Positions 1 through 7,900 of a stretch of 16,034 nt of DNA are shown one piece after another; position 1 is the stretch's first letter; each line of letters opens with the position of its first letter. The DNA is from Gammaproteobacteria bacterium (GTDB lineage: Bacteria > Pseudomonadota > Gammaproteobacteria > Xanthomonadales > Rhodanobacteraceae). Location: NCBI GenBank assembly GCA_005877675.1, contig VBNZ01000002.1:1-16034 (forward strand). The letters are read 5' to 3'. The position numbers and the translations under genes are program-made. The notes under the pieces are model-generated. The model was not told the DNA's origin, did no database searches, and saw only the letters and a list, made by a program, of their open reading frames with translations.

Positions 1-439
1 AGTTGCCGATGTAGTCGTAGTATTCGTCGATATTGTCGAAAACGAGTATGACGTGTGGGCCGTGACCCCACGTCGACGCAACGCCGTCCAGCGAGCGCAG
101 GATGCGCGCACGTGAACGTTCGCAGAATTCAAGCATGAGCTTTAGGCGCTGTGGATCCAGCGTTGACAGCACCGTAAAGGATTTCGAGCGCTCAATCGTG
201 TACTGCTCATGTAAGTGTTTACGCAGGGCGTCGAGCCAGGTCAGCGCTGCGTCCCACCAGAATCGTTCCGACAACGACTCGTCTTTGCCATCCGGTGCTA
301 GCTTCCATGCGGCTTTCCAATCTGGCACGGGCATCGTCGTGTCATCGCGCCACGGTAGATCAATGTAAGTCCGTTTCGTGCCGACCGACTCCGATCTCTC
401 CCGTACGGTATTGCCGAAAAGACGGCTGAAAATATTCAT
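1..439 (-). CDS. N-terminal part of an unrecognised protein (runs off left edge)
   Basis: Reading the minus strand from the ATG at 439 gives 146 codons without a stop, open at the window edge, so only the N-terminus is visible. The protein starts MNIFSRLFGN. It has a tryptophan-rich soluble segment around residues 40-70 (PDWKAAWKL, ERFWWDAALTWLDAL), and a charged helical part with LDPQRLKLMLEFCERSRARI. It ends near the edge with the hydrophobic strand HVILVFDNIDEYYDYIG. No signal peptide or membrane segment is seen. The start codon overlaps a TGA in another frame (ATGA, 436-439), a pattern typical of translational coupling with an upstream gene. I do not recognise the family with confidence. 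The strand followed by DxxxYYxYI would fit the region just before a metallopeptidase domain, but that domain would lie outside the window, so no function is assigned. Amino-acid content and reading-frame integrity argue that it is really coded. Confidence 0.7.
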   Translation of the reverse strand, partial: MNIFSRLFGNTVRERSESVGTKRTYIDLPWRDDTTMPVPDWKAAWKLAPDGKDESLSERFWWDAALTWLDALRKHLHEQYTIERSKSFTVLSTLDPQRLKLMLEFCERSRARILRSLDGVASTWGHGPHVILVFDNIDEYYDYIGN

Positions 440-499
440 TGAAGAAGTCCGAGCGAAGCCACCGAATACGTAACAACTTTCAGATTCACCATTGGAACC

Positions 500-1028
500 T
501 CAATTGCAGCGCTCGGAACTATCGCGACCGCAGCCTCTGAGCAAGTGTGTTTCATCAATGATCTGCAACAGCCGTTCACGCGTAATTGCGACCGGCGGCT
601 GATCACTCGAGCCCAATGGCGCCTCTGAGTCGGGCAAAGGAAGCTCTTGTCCAGCGAACTTGAAATGCGCTGCGGACCCCAACTGCAGCGATTCCTCAAC
701 GTTCGCCACGGCTTTTGCAAAACCTTCGGTACCCAGCACTCGCTGCACACGAGTCCTGACTTCATGCCAGACGTTTTCGTCAAAACAATGCCCGACAACT
801 GACGGCCATTCCTGTGCAAGTTGCCACAACGCGGCGTCACGCTCGCCGTGGAACGCCATAATCAGGTCCACGTCCTCGACTCGCTCCAGTCCGCCGGTAA
901 TGTTGAAGAAGTCGCAGATGGGCCAGCCGCTGTTATAGCGCCATGGACGGGTGGTCGATGGCGGCCGATACTGCTGCAGTAGCCTCTTTGAGGGCAACAA
1001 CGGCAGCGGGAGAAAGACGTTTGCTCAT
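500..1028 (-). pseudogene. Hypothetical gene, apparently frameshifted
   Basis: The ATG at 1028 opens a frame (MSKRLSPAAVVALKEATAAV) that reads like a genuine N-terminus but stops at 933. From about 960 another frame continues with protein-like sequence (GWPICDFFNITGG, DVDLIMAFHGERDAALWQLA, ITRERLLQIIDETHLL) to a stop at 500. That second frame has only a TTG at 1000 as possible start. The simplest reading is one gene of about 175 residues broken by a 1-2 base indel between 933 and 1000. Near its 3' end a third frame (436-545, ending VASLGLLQ) would run on to a TGA overlapping the next gene's ATG, so a second indel near 540 is possible. I do not recognise the family. It sits directly upstream of the partial gene at 1-439 on the same strand and could have formed an operon with it. 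The alternative, that the TTG-started 166-residue frame is a working gene, cannot be excluded. Confidence 0.5.
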
Positions 1029-1110
1029 TTATGTTGACGGCCAACCGCTTGAGTTAAGCGGCCGCTGCCTCGGGGTGCATGAGGGTACGTTTGCATGAGT
1101 GAGTAGTTAG

Positions 1111-1605
1111 CTACCGAACGCGAGGAAGAAACGGACATTTCGGAGGTTGACCGACACAACCGCCGGCAACGTATTTCTTTGCTTTTGCGGCGTGCGTACC
1201 GACGTCGGAGACTGCCAGTACGACCAGTTTAATCTTCTTGTTTGCGCCGAGCGCGGACTTTGAAAAATGCTTTATGACAGCGCGGACATTTGCCATGCAC
1301 CCTTCAGCGAAGGCGACGTCCTTTTTTTTTGGAACAACAAGATAGCCTTCTGCGGCGCCATTCTTTAGCGCAGTGAGTAAGCTAAAAATGGATTTGTAAA
1401 CAGTATTGTTGGTTATCGTAACCTCGACTTCAAACACCCTCTTTCCGTTGCCTTTGTATGGCGTGGCCACTACATCTGGAAGGAACTTCTTGTCTCCGGG
1501 AGCCTTGGCGCCATCCTTCTTGCGGGTTGTGACGCGATAGCCATGCGCCTCAGCAATATGCTGGAGCGCATCAATTATTGCGGGCTGTGTTCGGGGGCCG
1601 GTCAT
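1111..1605 (-). CDS. Small hypothetical protein with possible PD-(D/E)XK nuclease-like core
   Basis: This is a complete 164-residue frame with ATG at 1605 preceded by AGAGG at good spacing, which supports this start. The N-terminal 30 residues look helical (AIIDALQHIAEAHGY). Next come FLPDVVATPY (P43, D44), then the strand RVFEVEVT with E59 and E61, a helix (VYKSIFSLLTALKNG), and another strand (GYLVVPKKK). This order, helix, PD strand, E-x-E strand, helix, strand, resembles the restriction-endonuclease fold found in many uncharacterised nuclease-like proteins. The canonical lysine of E-x-K is replaced, so catalytic activity is uncertain. The C-terminus is basic and ends GGCVGQPPKCPFLPRVR with two cysteines. 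A run of nine A residues on the coding strand at 1322-1330 encodes part of VVPKKKD. It is isolated between decayed genes, with no methylase or toxin partner visible. The function is unknown and the fold call is an inference from motif order only. Confidence 0.6.
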   Translation of the reverse strand: MTGPRTQPAIIDALQHIAEAHGYRVTTRKKDGAKAPGDKKFLPDVVATPYKGNGKRVFEVEVTITNNTVYKSIFSLLTALKNGAAEGYLVVPKKKDVAFAEGCMANVRAVIKHFSKSALGANKKIKLVVLAVSDVGTHAAKAKKYVAGGCVGQPPKCPFLPRVR

Positions 1606-1733
1606 GATTCGCCTCTGAGGTAGCTACGTCTGAAATGACGGGTTAGCTATTGGCGTCATGATGCCAGTTTCGTCACTCGTTCAACGCCCTGCCAGCGAGC
1701 ATATTTCGCTGATGCACTTGAGCAACCCAAGTC

Positions 1734-2051
1734 TTACTTCCGTTCAAGTAATAGCTCATTTATGTCTGTTCCGAGCTCTCTGGCGAGCCTGCACAAGATC
1801 AGCAGAGACGGATTTCCCACTCCGCGCTCGATTTGCACGTTGTGGACCGACTTTGGTTTGCGCATTCATACATCGAAGGAAATGGTTTCGGATCCGCAGA
1901 GAGCGATGCAGGAGTGTCGGCGCAAGATGAGCGCAGCAATCTCTTTCCTATACGCGGCCGACGATCTGTGAAGGACAGCGGTGGCCTTCTTGATCTCGCG
2001 GCGGCTGATTCGTGCGATCTCATCCTTTAAAATTTGAGCAATATTCGGCAT
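1734..2051 (-). pseudogene. Fused remnants: MPNI-type small DNA-binding protein and XRE-family HTH regulator
   Basis: From the ATG at 2051 the frame reads MPNIAQILKDEIARISR, followed by REIKKATAVLHRSSAAYRKEIAAL. This is the characteristic N-terminus of a small proteobacterial protein family often annotated as transcriptional regulators or hypothetical DNA-binding proteins. Similarity ends after IAAL. The frame stops at 1866, and in the same frame an ATG at 1865 opens 43 codons containing VQIERGVGNPSLLILCRLA and RELGTDINELL. That is the second half of a classic Cro/C1 (XRE) helix-turn-helix domain, including the Q-I-E-R-G turn and N-P-S-L helix. The region therefore looks like two different gene fragments joined by deletion and then interrupted by a stop codon. 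Neither would make a complete domain as it stands. Both family recognitions are from memory of conserved motifs; the junction point near 1930 is approximate. Confidence 0.6.
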
Positions 2052-2130
2052 GGTGTTCTCAATCAAGAAGCGTTCAGACAGATCATAGCGGCGATGCGGT
2101 TGTGCTTGAAGCACATTCCCTTTGTCTTAG

Positions 2131-3305
2131 CGGAACTGGCTGGCTCAGGAGCCTCGCAGAGGATCCGGCGAGTCCACACGAGCGCCCCGAAATACGCAGG
2201 TCGATACAAACCAGCGTCGGCTTGATATGGAAGTCCCGGCACGCTGATACGAATGCCCCGTTACAGGCACAATGACCCTGTCATCGCCAGTAGCTTGCGT
2301 CGCGCCATCCAAAGATTTGATAGCGCGAACAACGTAACGATGTGCGCGGTGTTCTTCGCCAATCCGCGAAAGCGCACTTTCATTAGACCGAACTGGCGCT
2401 TGATCACACGGAACGGGTGTTCGACCTTCGCACGAATGCTCGCCTTGCGCTTCTCGGCTTTCTCCACAGTCCGCTTGGCGCGACCGTCTTTCATGGCCTG
2501 CACCTTGCCGCGCTTGGCGGCGATCTCCCAGCGCAGATTCTTCCGCACCACGCGTTTGTCCGCGCCGGTGTAGCCGGCATCGGCATACACGATCTCTTCT
2601 TTGCCGTGCAGCAGCTCATCCACCACGGCCACGTCCGCCTCGTTCGCGGGCGTCGTCGCCACCGTATGCACCAGCCCCGAATCCGCATCCACACCAATGT
2701 GCGCCTTCATCCCGAAGTGCCACTGATTGCCTTTCTTCGTCTGGTGCATCTCCGGATCCCGCTCGCCGTCGGCGTTCTTGGTTGAACTCGGCGCGGCGAT
2801 GATCGTGGCGTCAACGATGCTGCCCTGTTTGAGCAGCAGCCCCTTCCGGCTCAGGTAGCGGTTCACGCGCGCCAGAATCTCCGGTGCCAGCTCGTTGTCT
2901 TCCAGTAGCCGCCGGAAGTTCAGGATCGTCGTCTCATCCGGAATCGGCTTGGTCAAGGTCAGACGCGCAAACTGACGCATCGAGGCAATCTCGTACAGTG
3001 CCTCTTCCATCGCTGGATCACTCAGACTGAACCAGTTCTGCATCAAGTGCACGCGTAGCATCGTCGCGATTGGGTATGGATGGCGGCCGCGGCCCGCGAC
3101 CGGATAGAACGGCTCGATCAGCGCCAGCAATGAGTCCCAGGGCACCACTTGATCCATCTCCGCCAGAAACTTCTCGCGGCGCGTCTGCTTGCGTTTGCCG
3201 CGGTACTCCGCATCCCCGAAGCTCATCTGGCTCATGCACGCAAATCCCTGGTCGTCATGGTGCTCACAAGTATACTATCTGCGTACTGACTTGTTCAGAC
3301 CTTCC
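2131..3305 (-). mobile_element. IS5-family insertion sequence (left end tentative)
   Basis: The transposase at 2261-3235 identifies an IS5-family element. On its 5' side the terminal sequence, read inward on the minus strand from 3305, is GGAAGGTCTGAACAAGTC, which is IS5-like. It is followed outside by CTAG (3306-3309), which fits the YTAR target of this family. The opposite end is unclear: no good copy of that inverted repeat exists between the transposase stop and 2050. A weak candidate begins GGAA at 2132, preceded by TTAG, and would give an element of about 1.17 kb, the usual size. The flanking tetranucleotides do not match (TTAG versus CTAG), so no intact target duplication is visible. 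The left end may be diverged, or lost in a deletion. Confidence 0.6.
2261..3235 (-). CDS. IS5-family transposase (DDE, IS4/IS5 superfamily)
   Basis: This is a full-length 324-residue transposase starting MSQMSFGDAEYRGKRKQTRR, the standard start of IS5-subgroup transposases, whose usual length is about 325. The N-terminal domain (roughly residues 15-120) contains the DUF772-type segment with YPIATMLRVHLMQNWF and MEEALYEIASMRQF, then IPDETTILNFRRLLE. The catalytic RNase-H-like domain follows. The likely DDE residues are D142 in the strand IVDATII, D219 in VYADAGYTG, and E272 in VEHPFRVIKRQFG. The spacing and the conserved HxTKKGNQWHFGMKAHIGVD block fit the family. No frameshift or internal stop is seen, so the enzyme may be active if the element's ends are functional. 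It is transcribed away from the truncated dehydrogenase gene on its right. Confidence 0.95.
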   Translation of the reverse strand: MSQMSFGDAEYRGKRKQTRREKFLAEMDQVVPWDSLLALIEPFYPVAGRGRHPYPIATMLRVHLMQNWFSLSDPAMEEALYEIASMRQFARLTLTKPIPDETTILNFRRLLEDNELAPEILARVNRYLSRKGLLLKQGSIVDATIIAAPSSTKNADGERDPEMHQTKKGNQWHFGMKAHIGVDADSGLVHTVATTPANEADVAVVDELLHGKEEIVYADAGYTGADKRVVRKNLRWEIAAKRGKVQAMKDGRAKRTVEKAEKRKASIRAKVEHPFRVIKRQFGLMKVRFRGLAKNTAHIVTLFALSNLWMARRKLLAMTGSLCL

Positions 3306-3309
3306 CTAG

Positions 3310-3992
3310 TCGCGCATAGCGCCCGGGTGACGGTAGTCGCTCGCGGCGTGAACGCGCTCAAAGATGTCGCCGCGCGCCTTGGCGTCGCCACGATTTCCGC
3401 CGACGTCACGGACGAGGCCGCTGCCCATCGCATCGTTTGCGAGGTCCGCCCGGATATCCTGGTGCTCAACGCCGGCACGCCGCCGCCGATGGGGCGGATC
3501 GACCAGCTGAGCTGGACGAACTTCTCGGCGACCTGGGAGACCGACGTCAAGGCCGGACTCTATTGGCTGCAGGCGGCGCTCAAGCAACCACTCAAGCCTG
3601 GAAGCCGGATTTTGGTAACGTCGAGCGGCGCTGGCCACACGGGATCGCCGATGTCGGGCGGCTACGCGGGCGCCAAGCGCACGCTTTGGTTCATGGCCAA
3701 GTACGCCAATGGCGTTGCGGAGCAGAAGGGCCTCGGCATCCGAGTCCAGGCTATCCTGCCGATGCAGATGGTCGGCGGTACCGGGGTCGGCGACGCGGGC
3801 GCCAGAGGCTATGCGCGGGTGAGGGGCATCACGCCCGAAGAATTCCTGGCGCAGTTTCCTACGTCGATGCCGCCGCGGGAATTCGGCGAGAAGGTCGTCT
3901 CGGTGCTGGAGGATCCGAATTATGCCGAGGGTGTCGCCTTTGGGCTCAGGGGCGACACGGGTATCACCATCCTCGAGGGCGCGGCTGCCTGA
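3310..3992 (+). pseudogene. Short-chain dehydrogenase/reductase, N-terminus lost at IS end
   Basis: Homology-like sequence begins exactly at the IS boundary with AHSARVTVVARG, the second beta-strand of an SDR Rossmann fold. It continues with ADVTDEAA, the LVLNAG motif (N at 3468-3470), the serine strand ILVTSSGAG (S around 3621-3626) and the catalytic YAGAK (Tyr 3663-3665, Lys 3675-3677). What is missing is the first strand and the glycine-rich TGxxxGxG cofactor loop, which should precede the first visible residues by about 20-25 amino acids. The open frame extends back through the IS end to an ATG at 3189 or 3234, but that part is IS-derived and does not restore the loop. The gene is therefore probably inactive for NAD(P) binding. 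The C-terminal half is intact and shows no other damage, suggesting a recent event. The substrate cannot be predicted. Confidence 0.85.
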
Positions 3993-4052
3993 GGTGCAGC
4001 GGACCGCTCCAGCAGCAGCGATGGCGCCTTGAGGTCGGTCTCACGCCAGGCC

Positions 4053-4799
4053 TCAACGCAATAGCTGTATACCGAAATAGAACGCAAAGCGCTGCCGATC
4101 GGGACTGTTGGAACCGAATTCGCGCCCGGCCGAAGCGAGCAGGATCGAGCGTTCGCTCAGCTTCCAATGCAGGCCGAAATTGAGCAGCGTGTGCGAGTCG
4201 CGCGGCGTCCAGGTCTGATGCACTTCGATCAGGCACTCCACTGCGTCGGCGCAGCCGTGCGCTGCGACCACGCCGGCTTCCCATTGATCGCTATCATGCT
4301 CGACGAAATTGCGCCCGACTTCGGCGACGAACTCATAACCGCCGATGGTCTTTGCAAATTCGACCGGCAGATAGAGCTGCGCGTTCGCCGAAGCGACACC
4401 ACGGCGTTTCGCATCGGATGACCAGGCAGAGAGATACTGCGGATAGGTGGACAGATCGAAGCCGTTGTCGTCGGCATCGACGAAACGCCACTTCACGCCG
4501 AGATTTGCCGCGCCGAGTCCGGAACGCGAACCCTGCCCCGCGACATGCGCCACGGCCCAGGGCACGTCGGCCTTGAGCTGGATATGCTCGCCGAGTCCGT
4601 AGTTGATATCGGCATCGAACACGTCGACGTCCCAGCGCCGCAGCGTGTGGCCACCGAGCGTGGCGAGGTTGATTTCCCACTTGCCATCGCCGGGCGTCAG
4701 CGGCGGGCCGCCTTGAGCCAACGCGAGGGCCGGAACAATTGCGAAAACAACTAGTGCCAGCACGCGAGCGCAGCGCACGCGGGAAAAAGATACAGCCAC
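4053..4799 (-). CDS. Putative outer-membrane beta-barrel protein
   Basis: I place the start at the GTG at 4799 because AGAGGAAA lies 5-7 bases upstream; the frame is also open to an ATG at 4844, which lacks such a site and would add 15 basic residues. The 248-residue product begins with a signal peptide (hydrophobic ARVLALVVFAIVPALALA, cleavage likely after ALA before QGG). The mature part is a series of alternating amphipathic strands such as WEINLATLGG, WDVDVFDADINYGLGEHIQLK, LGAANLGVKWRFVD and HTLLNFGLHWKL. It ends with aromatic strands FAFYFGIQLLR, typical of a small outer-membrane barrel that ends near an aromatic residue. It resembles proteins annotated as hypothetical outer-membrane or transporter proteins, with no clear substrate. 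A single cysteine pair (HGCADAVECL) may form a loop disulfide. The gene stands alone between the convergent dehydrogenase remnant and the gdhB terminator. Confidence 0.75.
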   Translation of the reverse strand: MAVSFSRVRCARVLALVVFAIVPALALAQGGPPLTPGDGKWEINLATLGGHTLRRWDVDVFDADINYGLGEHIQLKADVPWAVAHVAGQGSRSGLGAANLGVKWRFVDADDNGFDLSTYPQYLSAWSSDAKRRGVASANAQLYLPVEFAKTIGGYEFVAEVGRNFVEHDSDQWEAGVVAAHGCADAVECLIEVHQTWTPRDSHTLLNFGLHWKLSERSILLASAGREFGSNSPDRQRFAFYFGIQLLR

Positions 4800-4803
4800 G
4801 CGA

Positions 4804-4811
4804 TTTCCTCT
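4804..4811 (-). promoter_or_regulatory. Shine-Dalgarno site that decides a GTG start
   Basis: On the minus strand AGAGGAAA precedes the GTG at 4799 with the GAGG core seven bases from the codon. The ATG at 4844, further upstream in the same frame, has no comparable purine stretch. The signal peptide is also of normal length only if translation starts at the GTG. Confidence 0.6.
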
Positions 4812-4875
4812 AGCGACTCCGCAGCACGTCCGCAGATAACGCAAAAGCTACTGACTTTTACTTAAGGGAAGTTTA

Positions 4876-4903
4876 AATGAGCCTGGCGCACGCCAAGCTC
4901 ATT
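4876..4903 (-). terminator. Putative Rho-independent terminator of the glutamate dehydrogenase gene
   Basis: Just past the gdhB stop (4916) there is an inverted repeat with 12-base arms (4876-4887 and 4892-4903), one mismatch and a four-base loop. On the minus strand it is followed by a short T/A-rich tract (TTTAAACTT) rather than a clean T run, so termination may be moderate. Confidence 0.55.
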
Positions 4904-4915
4904 CCGATCCTAAAC

Positions 4916-7900
4916 CTACTTCGCTCCCGCCTGCACCAGCTGTGCAAGGCGCCGCACCGCAACCGAGACGATCGGATAATCGGTCACGACCTGCGAGCGC
5001 ATGTCGGCGAACATCACCTGGGTGAACCTGAGCGAGGGATCATCGCGATTGAGCCAGGCGTTGACGATTTCCGCACCTTTGCCCACGCCGCCGTACTCGA
5101 GTATCTGCGCAGTCAGCGCGCGATGCTGCGCATACAGCTCGTCGCGCAAGCCGCCGCGCGCCTGCGCGTGCCACTGCGACTCTACCGGCAGCTCCTCGAT
5201 CTTCTGCATCAGCCAGTTGAGATTCAGCGCCTCGCCCAGGCCGAAGTAGACTTCCGCGGCCTCGGCAATCTTGAGCTTGTGTTCGGCCGCGGTGTGGATG
5301 ATGTCGAGCCCGGAACCGGGCGTGCGCAGCCCGGCGAGATCATCGCCGAGCGCATCCGGGAATCCGGCTTCTTTCCAGCGTCGCCGCTCGTTGTCGTAGA
5401 TCGTGCGCTCGCTCGGCGTGACGACCGCGTGGAGCTGCTTGCGCAGTTCCTGCATGCCCTTGTGATACTTGTCCACGGCGGCGGCGATGTCGAGCGAGCC
5501 ATCGGCATGATTGAGCAGCCAGCGCGTCGAGCCGCGCAGGCACTGCCAGATCACCAGCAGCGCGTCGATCTGCGCGTTGCCGTTGATCTTGCCGTCGAGC
5601 GCCTCGATCTGCGCCCACATCTCACGCGCGTCGAACACCTCGCGCGCGATGTTGAAGGCCCGCGCCACCTGCGCCGGCGTCCTGCCGGTGTCCTCGCCCA
5701 TGCGCAGGACGAAGGTCGCGCCCATGCGGTTGACCATCGAATTGGTCACCGCGGTGGCGATGATTTCGCGCTTCAGGCGATGGCGCTCCATGTGCTCCGC
5801 GTATTTCTCCTGCAGCGGCACGGGGAAGTAGCGACGCAGCTCCTTAGATAGATACGGATCCTCCGGCACATCGGAGTCGAGCAGTTGCTGGAACAGCACG
5901 ATCTTTGAATACGACAACAGCACGGACAGTTCGGGACGCGTCAGGCCGATACCGCGCGCCTTGCGCTCGGCGAACTCGGCGTCGCTCGGCAGGAACTCGA
6001 TCTGTCGATCCAACAGGCTATGCGACTCCAGGGTGCGGATGAAATGCAGCTTGGAACCGAGGCGCGAAACCGACATGCGTTCCATCAGGCTGATCGCCTG
6101 ATTCTGGCGATAGTTGTCGCTGAGCACGAGGCGTTCGACTTCGTCGGTCATCGCCGCGAGCTGTTTGTTGCGCGCCTCCATGGTCAACTCGCCGCGCTGC
6201 ACCGCGTCGTTGAGCAGAATCTTGATGTTGACCTCGTGATCGGAGGTGTCGACGCCGGCCGAATTGTCGATGAAGTCGGTATTGAGCAGAACGCCGGCCG
6301 ACAGCACCGCCTCGATGCGCCCACGCTGGGTGCAACCGAGATTGCCGCCCTCGCCCACCAGCCTGCAGCGCAACTCTTTGCCATTGACGCGGATCGCGTT
6401 GTTGGCTCGGTCGCCGGCGTCGGCGTTGGTTTCGGTCTCGGCCTTGACATAGGTGCCGATGCCGCCGTTCCACAGCAGATCGACCGGCGCCTTCAGGATC
6501 GCGTTCATCAGCTCATTCGGCGACATCGACGTCACGCCTTCGGCAATGCCGAGCGCGACGCGTACTTCGTCCTGGATTGGAATCGACTTCGCCGTGCGCG
6601 CGAAGATGCCGCCACCCTTGCTGATCAGCGAGTGATCGTAGTCGGCCCAGGACGAACGCGGCAGCTTGAACATGCGCTCGCGTTCGACGAAGGTCTTGGC
6701 CGCATCTGGATTCGGATCGAGGAAGATGTGGCGATGATCGAACGCGGCGAGCAGGCGGATATGCTGGGACAGCAGCATGCCGTTGCCGAATACGTCGCCC
6801 GACATGTCGCCGACGCCGACGCAAGTGAAGTCTTCGCTCTGGCAGTCGCGGCCGAGTGCGCGGAAATGGCGCTTCACCGATTCCCACGCGCCCTTTGCTG
6901 TGATGCCCATGCCTTTGTGGTCGTAGCCGACCGAGCCGCCCGAGGCGAACGCATCGCCGAGCCAGAAGTCGTGCTCGCCCGAAATCGAGTTGGCGATGTC
7001 CGAAAAAGTCGCGGTGCCCTTGTCCGCGGCAACGACGAGATACGGATCGTCGGCGTCATGGCGCACGCAGTTCTGCGGATGCACGACCTTGCCGTCGACG
7101 AGGTTGAGACCGTTGATGAACAGGCGATAGCAGGCCACGCCCTCGGCAAACTGCGCATCGCGATCGCCGCCGACCGGCGGACGCTTCACGAAGAAGCCGC
7201 CCTTCGATCCGACCGGCACGATCACGGTGTTCTTGACCATCTGCGCCTTCACGAGGCCCAGTACCTCGGTGCGGAAATCCTCGCGCCGGTCCGACCAGCG
7301 CAGGCCGCCACGCGCGACCGGGCCGAAGCGCAGATGCACACCCTCGACGCGCGGCGCGTAGACGAAGATCTCGCGGAACGGCCGCGGCTTCGGCAAATCG
7401 GGCACCTTCGACGGATCGAACTTGAACGCAATGTATTCGCGCGGCTTGCCGCCCGGCGTCTGGAAGAAGCTCGTGCGCAGCATCGCGCCGATCAGGCCGA
7501 GGTAGGCGCGCAGGATACGATCCTCGTCGAGACTCGACACCTGGTCAAGCAGCAGCTTGATCGCCGTCGTGATGTCCTTGTATTGCACCTCGCGCGACGC
7601 AGCGCACGCATTGACCGGCGCGTCGACGATGGCTTCGTGATGCTTGTCGAGCGACTCGGGCAGCAACGTCTCGAGTTCCTTGCGCAGGCGCTTCTTCGCC
7701 ATCTCGACCGCGGATTTGGCTTCGTTGTCGCGCGCCGGATCGAACTTCGCCTCGAACAACGCGATGAGCAGCGCCGCAATCAGCGGGTAGCGGTTGAGCG
7801 TTTCCTCCATGTAGCTCTGCGAGAACGGCACGCCGGTCTGCAGCAGGTATTTGCACAGGCCGCGCAGCATCGCGACCTGACGCCAGTCGAGATTGGCGCC

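Noticed and set aside
1105..1627. TAGCTACC at about 1108 and GGTAGCTA at about 1618 as short inverted repeats flanking the 164-residue gene
   Set aside because: Eight bases only, with no further similarity or duplication; too short to call a mobile cassette.
3271..3276. TATACT at the IS right end as an outward promoter for the dehydrogenase remnant
   Set aside because: No acceptable -35 at 16-18 bases, and the sequence GTATAC is palindromic, so orientation is undecided.
4877..5851. A 324-codon plus-strand frame opposite the end of gdhB
   Set aside because: Same antisense effect; sequence is compositionally odd and starts inside the terminator hairpin.
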